NCBI GenBank assembly: GCA_012845835.1
Contig: JABAKD010000025.1
Coordinates: 23,421,923-23,485,922, forward strand
Length of the DNA: 64,000 nucleotides
Source: Undaria pinnatifida
Lineage: Eukaryota; Sar; Phaeophyceae; Laminariales; Alariaceae
Reading direction: 5' to 3'
The translations under genes were made by a program, and so were the position numbers. A model generated the notes under the pieces. The model worked only from the letters and a program-made list of their open reading frames with translations, searched no databases and was not told where the DNA came from. Below are positions 34,656 to 45,900 of the stretch, piece after piece. Numbering within the stretch: the stretch's first letter is position 1; every line of letters begins with the position of its first letter.

Positions 34656-34686
34656 AACGACGAGCGGAGGCCCTCCGCTCGTCGTT
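34656..34686. other. Perfect 14-bp hairpin with 3-nt loop
   Basis: Arms AACGACGAGCGGAG and CTCCGCTCGTCGTT are exact complements around GCC. The word ACGACGAGCGGAGT also occurs twice near 44638 and 44700, within a ~61-bp tandem duplication. Confidence 0.9.
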
Positions 34687-34859
34687 GCTCGGAGGGGCAA
34701 CTGCGAGACATAAGAGAGGGAGCCGATTGCATGCATAGAGGACAGCGCAGGGGTAGAGACAGAGAAAGTAGAAGAGGCCGATGTCTGTTTCCCTAACTAG
34801 CTGTGGAGGAGTGTGTGCGCAGTGTCGTGTTGGGACAGGAGCTACAGCAGTAGTATGCC

Positions 34860-35700
34860 ACGTTGTGCCATGCCAGTAGCCAGCATTAGCTGGCCGTGCC
34901 ATGTGTCATGTGCCATGCCAGTAGCCAGTATATACTGGCATTTAGTCTATATTGCTGTGCGGGAATCGAGTCAAGAGACGCCATTTTGTTCGAGCAGGGG
35001 AGACCTCCACCACGAGGAACTAGGCTACCTCAGCCTGCTGCACATCAACGTTGGCTGCGGACGCCTCTGCTGTATTGACTCCATGCGAAGTCTAACGCAC
35101 GAATTAGAACAGGAAGCGGTCAGTATATAGTCTATGTTGCCAGTACGTACTGGCCGTTTGTAGCTGCTATCTGACGGACGTGCCTACAGAAACCAGTATG
35201 TTTGAGGGTTTGGGTGGAGGTGGGACCGCCACCAAGATGAATGAAGCTAACGTAGCCTGATATCACCGGCGTCCCACCGACGCCTGTCTGCGCTGTTTTG
35301 TTTTCTTCTGCTGAGTCTAACGCACCAACAAATGAAACAAAAATCCGCCAGTGTAGACTATACCGCTGGCACAAACTGACCGTATGTATCTGCCGTCTGA
35401 GAGACGTTCCAGTAAAGGCTATCAGTGCATTTGAGTGTTACCATATGGAGAGGGGCAGCCACGGACAAACCAAAGTTAGCCTGTTATCACGGGCTCTGCG
35501 GGGACATCCATGCTGTTGTTGCTTCTGCTGAGCTTAATAAATGGGCACCAATTAATGAAACAAAACTGCCAATGTAACCTGACAAGTATGTACTGGCCGT
35601 ATATATCTGTATGTTGCAGTCTGTGTGGCGTGCCCGTGGACGCCAGTACCATCGTTTTTCAATGTGTTAGAAGACCGCCACCACGACGGGCAAACGCAAT
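34860..35700. repeat. Diverged ~230-bp tandem repeat, about four units
   Basis: Anchor words recur at about 34925, 35120, 35352 and 35585 (CAGTA..TACTGGC, GTAGTCTAT and AACTGACCGTATGTATCTGC variants). Each is followed by a CCACCAC/GCCACC block and a GTAGCCTG-ATCACC block. It runs directly into the 210-bp satellite at about 35700. Confidence 0.6.
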
Positions 35701-38700
35701 GAACCCACTCTTTCTTGTTCGTTCACCACGAAACATGTCGGCGACGGTTGACATATCGTCAATATTTTTTGTTTTTTCATGGTGACGATTTTTTCACGAC
35801 GCCCACGGCATGCTTGCACAACCGGACATGTCAATGGAGCCCGTATATAGATGGACGCCCAACAGTCGTATCTATATTTGCCCATTTACCAAGACGGGGC
35901 CGACGAACGCGTTCAACCTACCCTTTCTTGTTTGTTCACCACGAAACATGTCCTTGACGGCCCGTCGTCATAATATAATATATTTCTGTTGACCCTGATA
36001 GCTACACCACTGTAGTTGTAAGGGCAGTCGCCGACCTATATCCTTAATGAGGACACACAACTCGTAATGCGCGCGATCGGAGTATCACACACAGCTTGCA
36101 AATATGAGTTTCGACGAAATCTTCGATCTCACAGCTGGAGTGTATTTTCATTTTTTATAATAATATATTTTGACAACTTTACGCATATTATTTCAAGTCG
36201 CCCACGGGAAACCTGCAGAGTAACGTGACATGTCAATGGTGCCGGTACACAAATGGGCGCCCAACACTGGTGTACTCATTTGCCCAATTATCAACACGGG
36301 GGCGACGAACGCGTTCAACCTACCCTTTCTTGTTTGCTCACCACGAAACATGTTGTTGACGGCCCGTCGACATATCATCAATATTTTACACCTTTACGAT
36401 TTTTTCAAGTCGCCCACGGCAAGTTCGCAGCTTAACGCGACTTGTCAGTAGCGCCGGTAAATTAAATGGGTGCCCAACAGCCGCGTAATTATTTACTGGT
36501 CCGCTTATCAATGCGGGCGCCACGAACGAGTTGAACGTGCCCCTTCCTTGTTTGTTCACCACGAGACATGTCGTTGACGACCCGTCAACATATCGTCAGC
36601 TTTCATAAAGTATTTACGCTTTTGTCAAGTCGCCCACGTCAAGCTTGCAGCGCAACGCGACGTGTCAATGTCGCCTGTATACAATGGGCGCCAAACGGTT
36701 GGGTAACTAATGTCCACCTATTAATGCGGGGGCAATGAATCTGTTTAAACCATCAATTCTAGTTTGTTCACCACGAATCATGTCGTTGACGGCCCGTCAA
36801 CATATCTTCTTTATTCTTCACTCGTGGACTGTTTCAAGTTGCCCGCAGCAAGCTTGCAGCCCAGCGCGACTTGTCAATGGCGCCAGTGTATAAGTGGGCG
36901 CGCCCCACAGTCACGTATTCATTTGCCCATTTATCAATGCGGGGGGCGACGAACGTGCTCAACCCACATTTTCTTGTTTGTTCACCATGAAGCATGTCCT
37001 GACGGCCCGTCGACACATCGGCAACTTTTGTATCATTTCGAATTGTCAAGTCGCCCACGGCAAGCTTGCAGCGCGACCCGACATGTCAATGGTGCCGGTA
37101 TATAGATGGGTGCCCAACAGTCGTGTTTATATTTATCCACTTATCAGTACGGGGTGACGAACGCATCCAACCGACCCTTTCGTTTCTGTTTACCACGAAT
37201 CATTTCGTTGACGGCCCGTCGCCATATCGTCGATTTGTTTGTCTTTACGATTTTTCAAGTTTCCCACGCAAAGCTTGCAGCGTAACGCGACTTGTCAATG
37301 GCGCTGGTATATAAATATATCCGAACAGTCGAGCATATTTGTCCACTTATCAATACGGGGGCGACAACCGCGTTTAACCTACCCTTTCTTGTTTGTTCAC
37401 CACGAATGATGTCCTTGACGCCCCGTCGCTATATTGTCATTTTTGGTTTTTTTTTCGAATTTGACAAGTCGGTCACGGTAAGCTTGCAGCGAAACGCGAC
37501 TAGTCAGTGGCGCCGGTATATAAATGAGCGCTCAAAAGCGTATTTTTATTTGCCCAGTTGTCAATACGGGGGCGACGAACGCGTTCAACCTACCCTTTCT
37601 TTTCTGTTTAACACGAATCATGTCGTTGACGGCCCGTCGACATATCGTCATTTTGTTATCTATACGTATTTTTAAAGTCAACCACGGCAAGCTAGCAGCG
37701 TAACGTGACTTGCCAATAGCGCCGGTACATAAAAATGGCCGAACCGTCGTGTAACTTATTTGTCCACTTATCAACCCCGGGGCGACGAACGCGTTCAACC
37801 TCCCCTCTCTTGTTCGTTCAACGCGAATTATATCCTTGAAGTCCCATCGCCATATCGTCACTTTTTAACATTATTTTACGAATGTTTCAAGTCGCCCACG
37901 GCAAGCTTGCAGCGCAACGCGATTTGTCAGAGGTGCCAGTATATATATGGGCGTCAAACAGTCGTGTATTTGTTTGTTCAGGTATCAATACGAGGGCAAC
38001 GAACGCGTTCAACCTACCCTTTCTTTTCTGTTCACCACAAATCATGTCGTTGACGGCCCGTCGACATATCGTCACTTTTAGATCTTTTCGATTTTTTCAA
38101 GTCGCCCACGGCAAGCTTGTAGCGCAATTCGACTCGTCAGTGGCGCCAGTAGCTACATGGGCGCCCAACCGTCGGTTAAGGGTGTGTCTATTTATCAGTG
38201 CGAGGGCGACGAATGCGTTCAACCTCCCCTTTCTTGTTTGTTCACCACGAACCAAACCCTTGACGTCCCGTGGCTATATCGTCAATTTGTTTGTCTTTAC
38301 GAATTTTTCAAGTCGCCCACCGTAAGCTTCCAGCGCAACGCGACTTGTCGGTGGCGCCGGCGTATAATTGGGCGCCCAACAGTCGTGCATATATTTATCC
38401 ACTACTTATCAATACGGGGGCGACGAACGCGTTCAATCTACCCATTGATGTTTGTTCACCACTAACCATCCCGTTGACGGCCCGTCAACATGTCGTCATT
38501 TTGATATCTTTACGAAGTTTTGAAGTCGCCCACGGCAAGCTTGCAGCGTAACGCGACTTGCCGATGGCGCCGGTACATAAATATGGCCGAACAGCAGTTG
38601 AGTATTTATGTGTCCACTTATCAGTACGGTGGCGACGAACGCGTTCAACCTCCCCTTTCGTTTCTGTTCACCACGAATCATAGTACCGTCGATGTATCGT

Positions 38701-39335
38701 CAATTATTAATAGTATATCTTGACGAGTTTTCCAACTCGCCCACGGCAAACTTGCAGCGCAACGCGACTTGTCAGTGGCGCCGGGGCATATATATATATA
38801 TATACTTAAGCGCCCAACAGTGGTGTATTTTTTTGTCCACTTACTTATCAACACGAGGGCGACGAACGCGTTCAACCTACCCTTTCTTTTCTGTTCACCA
38901 CGAAGCATGTGGGTGACGGCCCGTCAACACATCGTCACCATTGTCTCTTTACGAACTATTCAAGTCGTCCACGGTAAGCTTGCAGCGCAGCGCGACTTGC
39001 AAGCGGCGCCGGTATATGAATGGACACCCAACAGTCGGTTTTTTATTTGTCCAGTTATCAATTCGGGGGCGATGAACGCGTTCAACCCCCCCGATCTTGT
39101 TTGTTCACCACGTATAATGTTCTTGACGGTCCGACGACAAATCGTCACCTCTTTACGACTTGCAGCACTATGCCACTTGTCGGTGGCGCCGGTAAAAAAA
39201 TTGGCGCGCAGCAGTCGTGTATTTATTTGTCTACTCATCAATTAGGGGGCGACGAACGCGTTCAACCTACAACTTTCTTGTTTGTTCACCACGAAACATG
39301 TGCTTGACGTCCGGTCGCCACACCGTCCGCGCACA
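35690..39335. repeat. Satellite array, ~210-bp monomer, about 16 copies
   Basis: The anchor GAACGCGTTCAACC recurs at about 35911, 36313, 36530, 36742, 36957, 37164, 37372, 37583, 37793, 38007, 38217, 38431, 38643, 38870, 39080 and 39260. The usual period is 207-217 bp. Each monomer has the palindrome GAACGCGTTC, the block GACGGCCCGTCGACATATCG, arms CAAGTCGC / GCGACTTG around AAGCTTGC, and GGCGCCGGTATATAAATGG. The open frames reading FNLPFLVCSPR are repeat artefacts. One monomer is split by a family A insertion (35988-36178). Confidence 0.92.
35988..36178 (-). mobile_element. Family A copy inside a satellite monomer
   Basis: GTTGACCCTGATAGCTACAC, GCAGTCGCCGACCTATATCC, AACTCGTAATGCGCGCGATC, GAGTTTCGACGAAATCTTCG and ATCTCACAGCTGGAGTGTAT match the copies at 41420-41590 and, inverted, 60847-61010. 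Satellite sequence resumes right after it, and the monomer spacing here is ~402 instead of ~210 bp, so insertion came after the array formed. Confidence 0.8.
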
Positions 39336-39700
39336 GATTGAGCTGCCCCGCCTTCCCCCCCACTCCCTCCCCCGCCGCTCCCTCTTGCTCAAACCCAGGT
39401 CCTCACGCCATTAAAAGCTCCGCCCTCCCCTCACCGGCTATACGACTTACAGGATACACTCGACAAACTGATTAATTTCCTTTTACAGACACTGTCAGGT
39501 TTTGTCCCCCTCAAAAACGGGTGTTATATTTTCCGCGTACAGATTGACGAACATCGCGCTGTTGACCCTGGTACAAGATACACTGTAGTTCCAAGGGGCG
39601 AGGCCGACATATATATGTCCTTAATGAGGACACACATCCAGCCAAGAGGCGCGATAAAATCTTCGATCTCACAGCTGGAGTGTTTTTTTTTGTTTTTATA
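39336..39700 (-). mobile_element. Family A copy at the array end
   Basis: Holds the tail half (CTCACCGGCTATACGACTTAC, GTTTTGTCCCCCTCAAAAAC, GACATCG-type ACATCGCGCTGTTGACCC) and head half (CCTTAATGAGGACACACATC, ATCTTCGATCTCACAGCTGG) of family A, reading towards lower coordinates. Confidence 0.75.
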
Positions 39701-39937
39701 ATAGATTGACACGAATTGTCATGTCATCTAAAATGAAAGCATAATGTCGTTATTTTCATATTTCTTTGCAGGTGTGATGTTCCATATTTGAGGTGGTATG
39801 TCTAGTGTTGGTACTTTGTGCTCTGTTAAACCTATTGCTTAGATACTACTATTACTGCTACTGCTGCGCATAATGTGAGACAACAACAACAACACCAACA
39901 ACCAGACATACATTTTTAACATCGCCATAAGTAATTA

Positions 39938-40151
39938 ATGATTAATCGTGTCAACTTTTATACCACCTAAAATGAGCCACCGGCCTGTATATATATATAT
40001 TATATTGAAATGTCCCGCCCCCCGCCCCCCCCCCCCCCCCCCATGATTAATCGTGTCAACTTTTATACCACCTAAAATGAGCCACCGGCCTGTATATATA
40101 TATATTATATTGAAATGTCCCGCCCCCCGCCCCCCCCCCCCCCCCCCCCCC
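39938..40151. repeat. Perfect ~105-bp direct duplication ending in C-runs
   Basis: The segment starting ATGATTAATCGTGTCAAC and ending in a long C-run occurs twice with a period of 105 bp and no visible mismatch apart from C-run length. It contains (TA)n. Confidence 0.9.
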
Positions 40152-40241
40152 TCCACTGACCTCTTTTTCATAACAAACCCCAACCCTTCCCCCCCCCGCC
40201 CCTCCGTCCCCCGACCCCCCCCCCCCCTTCCGCCTAGTCTG

Positions 40242-41110
40242 TCCAAACGCCCCACTCACAATTAAAATCGGCCTGAGTAATAAACACCTATACGCAGTTG
40301 ATATCACGTCATTATCTTTCTGACCATCCATGACGTAGATTTCAATTATTTTTTCCCCCAAACCCCCCCCCCCTTCCAACGCCCCCTCTTTTCCGACCAC
40401 CTACACGATCGCCTAGACCTAGCACCACGCGTATAACAAGCTGCTACATATCATTGATCTCACAGCCGAAGTGTATTTGAATATTATTTGTGACCTAAAC
40501 CTCCTAAAAATCCCCCCCCCCCCCCCCCCCCCCCGCCTCTTGCTCTCCCTTACTCAAACGCCCCACCAAAAATCGAAATCCGCCACATTAATAAACACTT
40601 CACGCACAAGATATCACCTCATTATCTTTCGAGAGCCATCCATGCCGCTGTGCTCCCCCCCCCCCCCCCCCCCCCCCCGCTCCAACGCCCCCTCTTTCCC
40701 GACCACCTGCACGATCGCCTAGACCTAGCACCACGCGTATAACAAGCTGATACATATCTTTGATCTCACAGCCGAAGTGTATTTGAATATTATTTGTGAC
40801 TTAAACCTCCTAAAAAACCTCCCCCCCCCCCCCCTCTTGCTCTCCCTTACTCAAACGCCCCACCAAATATCGAAATCCGCCACATTAATAAACACTTCAC
40901 GCACAGGATATCACCTCATTATCTTTCGAGAGCCATCCATGCCGCTGTGTTCCCCTCCCCCCCCGCCTCGAACGCCCCCTTCTTCCCCATCACCCGCACC
41001 TTCGCCTAGACCTAGCACCACACGTATAACAAACCCCTCACCTAAAGCCGTTCCCCCCCCCCGCGCCCCCCCCCCGCCCCCCCCCCCGCCCCCACCCCCC
41101 ACCCTCCCCC
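40242..41110. repeat. Family B: ~300-bp tandem units with long poly-C runs
   Basis: Units begin near CAAACGCCCCAC at 40242, 40555 and 40852 (spacing 312 and 297 bp). Each has TTAATAAACACTTCACGCAC, ATATCACCTCATTATCTTTC, a C-run of 10-24 nt, CGCCTAGACCTAGCACCACG, and TGATCTCACAGCCGAAGTGT. The last block is also the family A head, so A and B are linked. The reverse complement of these units fills 61620-62220. Confidence 0.85.
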
Positions 41111-41359
41111 CCCCAACCCATCCCAACCCCACCCCCTCGAACACTCCACCTTCTCTTTACTCACTGATTGTATGAATTACCCCAGGATATACATGATAAA
41201 CTGATGTAGTATTTCCAAAAATGTCGCATTTATCCCCTCAAAATAATGTATAGTTTCCAGGCACATATTGAGCTGCCCCCCCCCCCCCCCCCCCCCCCCC
41301 CGCCCCCCTCCAAACCCGCTCGCTTTTGATGAAAACCAGGCCCCCCTTTCTCTTCACAG

Positions 41360-41595
41360 CTGTCAGATTTTGTCCCCCTCAGAAACGGGTTTTATAGTTT
41401 CCGCGCACAGACTGACTAAAATCATCCTGTTGACCCTGATAGCTACACCGTAGTTGTAAGGGGAGTCGCCGACCTATATCCTTAATGAGGACACACAACT
41501 CGTAATGCGCGCGATCGGAGTATCACACACAGCTTGCAAAGATGAGTTTCGACGAAATCTTCGATCTCACAGCTGGAGTGTATTTTAATTTGTAT
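41360..41595 (-). mobile_element. Family A copy (well preserved)
   Basis: Nearly base-for-base the reverse complement of 60847-61090, from CAGCTGTCAGATTTTGTCCC to ATCTCACAGCTGGAGTGTAT. Sequence 5' of it is C-run DNA of family B type. Confidence 0.85.
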
Positions 41596-41944
41596 AAATT
41601 AATATATATATATTGCACCGGCCTGGACCTGGAGCATCGTAGACTGACTCCCGATTTCACTTTTATATGTTTCTGGTGGAGGCATGAACTGCGTCAGCTG
41701 TGATTTATGCGTGTACTGTACCACCTTGGGTTGTGTGTGTTTTTTCCTGGGGTATTCCTCAGCTCCAGGGTGACTGGAGCCTGTCCTGTGACCACGGACT
41801 TGATTATGCGAGATAATGTGAGAACAACAACAACAACAACAATATATATATGAACCGTCACATTTATCCCCTTAAATTAAAGGAATTAATAGTTTCCACG
41901 CACAAATTGAGCTGCCCGACGCCCCTCCCCATGATGTACTGGTG

Positions 41945-42125
41945 CTTTGTTTTGTTTTGTTTCGTTTCGTTTGTTTGTTTGTTTGTTTGTTTGTTTGTTT
42001 TTTCTTAGTTTTTTTTCCAAAAAAACCCGTCAGATCTGTTTGTTTGTTGGTTTGTTGGTTTGTTTGTTTGTTTGTTTGTTTGTTTGTTTGTTTTTTCTTA
42101 GTTTTTCTTTCCAAAAACCGTCAGA
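41945..42125. repeat. (TTTG)n microsatellite, duplicated
   Basis: Two TTTG tracts (about 41960-42000 and 42045-42093), each followed by TTTTTTCTTAGTTTTT, CCAAAAA and CCGTCAGAT: an ~85-bp tandem duplication. Confidence 0.9.
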
Positions 42126-42317
42126 TTTGTACCCTTCTTGAAGGACTTATAGTTTCCACGCACAAGTTGAGCTGTCCCCCCCCCCCCCCCCCCCCCCCCT
42201 CCCAACTCCGCGCCCTATTGATAATAACCCGCCCCCCACGTACTTCAAAACTCCGCCCTCCCCTCACCGGTTATTCGACTTACAGGATTCACTTGATAAA
42301 CGGATACATTTCCTTCC

Positions 42318-42565
42318 ACAGCTGTCAGATTTTGTCCCCCTCAGAAACGGGTTTTATAGTTCCCGCGCACAGACTGACTAACATCACCCTGTTGACCCTG
42401 ATAGCTACACTGCTGTAGTTGCACTGGGAGTCGCCGAACTATATCCTTAATGAGGACACACAACCCGTAACACGCGCGATCGGAGTATCACACACAGCTT
42501 GCCAAGATGAGTTTCGACAAAATATTCGATCTCACAGCAGATGCTGGAGTTTATTTTCATTTTTA
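42318..42565 (-). mobile_element. Family A copy
   Basis: Same order of blocks as 41360-41595, including AACATCACCCTGTTGACCCT and GAGTTTCGACAAAATATTCG, ending at the head ATGCTGGAGTTTATTTTC. It lies about 420 bp upstream of the start codon of the secreted-protein gene. Confidence 0.8.
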
Positions 42566-42988
42566 AAAATATATTTTGGGTGTATTACGCAGCTTACAAA
42601 GACGGGCATCGACCCAAAATTGTCGAACTCACAGCGACGTATAGTAGATAGAATAACCCGACGAGCAGATACCCCGGATATTCGAAAAGTGCCAGAACAC
42701 AAAATTCTACAACAGGTAGATCAAAATATAATGTTCGATCATTGAAATTCTTGGATTTTTATTTTCTGGATGTATGGAGCTTGGAGCGTGGAGCGTGCAA
42801 ACTACTGCAGCATATAGATGCGTCAATGTGCAACACCTTCCAGTCGTTCGAAGTAGTGGAAAACACAGCAGCAACACCCACAACCACCCCTCTCTCGCCC
42901 ACAACGTTCTTCTCTCTCTCGTACTATAGTCCTCCGGCACCTTCCCTCAGCCTTTGTTACAGCAGATAAAACTTCGCTCACCAGCACG

Positions 42989-45900
42989 ATGCACGCTTTT
43001 GCCTTCCTGGCCATCGTCTGTGCCGCCATTCTTGGCACCTCCTCAGGTAAGCAAAATACACCGATCGGGGATGGATTTGTTCACACTCAACATGTCCTTT
43101 TGTTCTATTGTTTTTTTTTCTTTTTCTTGTTAGCTCTCTTCTTTCTCTCCCCACCGGCCGTATGCCGGTAACTTCTTCCTCTTCTTCGTGTTGTTCGTGC
43201 AATAGCAGCAGTTGTCTTATCTGTGTTGTCTTCTCTGTGCAGCACGTATCTGTTCCTCTTCAGCAAGTATGCACGGTGTTCTTCTGCCATTTCCAACCTT
43301 TCCTTTCCAATAATCTTGGATCACACTCTTAGGACTTCAGAACACCAGTCTGTCGTTTGTTCCGCTTTGTTTATTTATTTATTTATTTATTTTTTCCCTT
43401 TTATTATCTTTTGTCATGGTCTGGTTTGTTTTGTTAGTAGTCTTCTTCTCGTATCCGGTACGCCAGCACTTCACTTGATTTACCCTGATGAACTGCGACT
43501 GTTTGGTTTACTGTGCTCCACAGCAGTAGTCTGTGACCACATAATTTTTATCTCTCTTCGATGGATGAATCAGCACGGACTCTGAGTGTACTCATGTCGT
43601 TTGGTGGGATGCAACTGATCAGTTTCCGCGCCCTCTGGATCGTTGGTGACATTGTCTTGCCGACCTGGCACAGACAATAATAGTGTGTCGTTCAAAGTGT
43701 CTCACCGCGCTGAATACTACCTGCTATGTTCGCCATATTCACAAAGCAACACCTTCGGTGTGGCAACACGACGTGTTGTTTTGTTGTTCTATCAGAATCA
43801 GAAAAAAATAACGTACGTCGAAAAGCCGTCATGCTCGACCTGATTGAGCCTTCCATGCCACTCGTCGGTGATCCTGCTGTGCGAGTAATAAAGTCTAGAA
43901 CACCAGGGGGTACGCCCTCCCGTGATTTCCCGGCCGTTTTGTTGCGAAATGCGACGATGATAGCGGTCAACTTACAGCACATCTCTTGGACTAGACTACT
44001 GACCCCCGCTATAATGCGAAACTTGTTATTCCTCCTTACTAATATGTGTAGTTATGGGAGGCGGCTGCACAGTTTTCCACCAGCTGTGTTACGTAAGCCT
44101 AGCAGGGTGAGTCCGGTACGCCCCTCTAGGGCAAGATAGCAAGTCTGTGCTCTCGACGCTGGTACGCTGCGGTCATTTGGTGCACATGCCTGAAGGTATA
44201 AAGCAGTTGAAGAGGGGAGGATACCTACCGCCTGCGAACCAGTCTCACAAAGACAGGACGAGGTAATAGCGCGCGAAAGCATCCGACCAACCAACCCATC
44301 GGTTAATATGTACGGATCGAATCATTATTTAGAAAATGTACGAGTGCACCAGGTATGTATTTGCACCAGGTGTACAGCATACACGACCGGTCATGCCTGG
44401 GTAAGCAGCACTATAGTCTATACCAACAACGAAGTGCAGCTGTAGTCTATAGAGTACCACTGTTTTTCGTCGGACTTACAGCAGCTGACGATATCCATAC
44501 TTGCTTGTACAATATGGCAGCAGTACCTCGTCGGTCAAGGAACTGCTGTGTGTGGCGGTCACCCCCGGGCGGTCTCCTAACGCACTTGGCGGCTACCCAC
44601 CTGGTTTACCCCGACACAGCAGTTTTGTTATTTCGTACGACGAGCGGAGTATTTGGTTGGTTTCCAACTGGTTTGCCCCGACCCACGTTTGTTATTTCGT
44701 ACGACGAGCGGAGTACTCGGTCGGGGTTTTGTATCTGCTGCGTGGATCCGCCTTGTCTTTTGTCGGTATATAACACCACTGCTCTGAGTCATAACCACAA
44801 CACCACAACAACTGTTTGGAGCTGCGTACCGTCTTCGTAGTACGTTTACGTATTTATTATTAAAATGAGAATACACTTCAGCTGTGAGATCGAAAATTTT
44901 GTTGCAACTCATCTTTGCAAGCGTATTACGGGTTGTGTTTCCCCTTTACGCGTACTTGTACCAGCTTTGAACTATTTTTCGGCCGAAACAGTTTGTTTTG
45001 TGTTGCACATTTTACAGGCAGTACGGCCGAAACATTGTCTTCGACTCGTTTTTGATTTCTCTCGTTTTGCTCCCATACAAAATAATAATATGGTCACTGC
45101 GGCGAGATGTCAACAACAGAGGCCGTGGGTGAGAGAGGACTGCATAACCGCAGCGTGGAGACACACCGCAAGGATGGTAAATTTGGCCGATTCGATCATC
45201 TATACCGAAACAATGACGACCACCGAAAAACGACTATAATACTGCACGAAGCTGGCAAAACATTCATTTCCAAGACATAGGTACAACCTGGAGGACGGGG
45301 CCGCCTGCTATGAGTTAAGCCGCCCTTTCAGGGCTTGGACCATACACCGAAGATTGCACGCCATAAGTCAGTACTATACGAAAGGGGCTACAACTAGACT
45401 ATATCGCAAGTCCTATTTCGTAACGATGACATCTGCCACACGTTCGTGTCTGGTGCATCAACTTTAGGCCTGGGTACTGTACTGCAATGTATGAATTAAA
45501 ACCACGCTCCGGCTGTAAGATCGAGGACTTGTCGAATCTCATATTTGCGCGTGCTACTACTGGGTGTGTATCTCGTTCCCTGAAGAATGCTGGTCGTCGA
45601 CTCCCCTAGTTGGTGCTAGCTAGTACGAGGGTTAGCAGGGTGATATTAAAATTGTAATCACTCTGCCCACGGAAACTTATAAAACCTGTTTTGACATAAT
45701 TTGACGGAATGTACCTGTCTGTATAGACTAGTCTAATTGAAATAGTTTTTTAGAGCAATCATCTAGCTCTAGAGGGGATGGATATGGAATGGCTTTACTA
45801 AATACTTGTACCCTATACCTTGCGCGCACAATACTTGTGCGTTCGATTCCTTGACACACCAGCTGGTTTATAGAGGTCGTAATCGAGCGGGCGTTGTATC

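Noticed and set aside
35690-39335. Many 60-158 codon frames reading FNLPFLVCSPR
   Set aside because: Repeated readings of the satellite monomer, with stops between units and no constant register.
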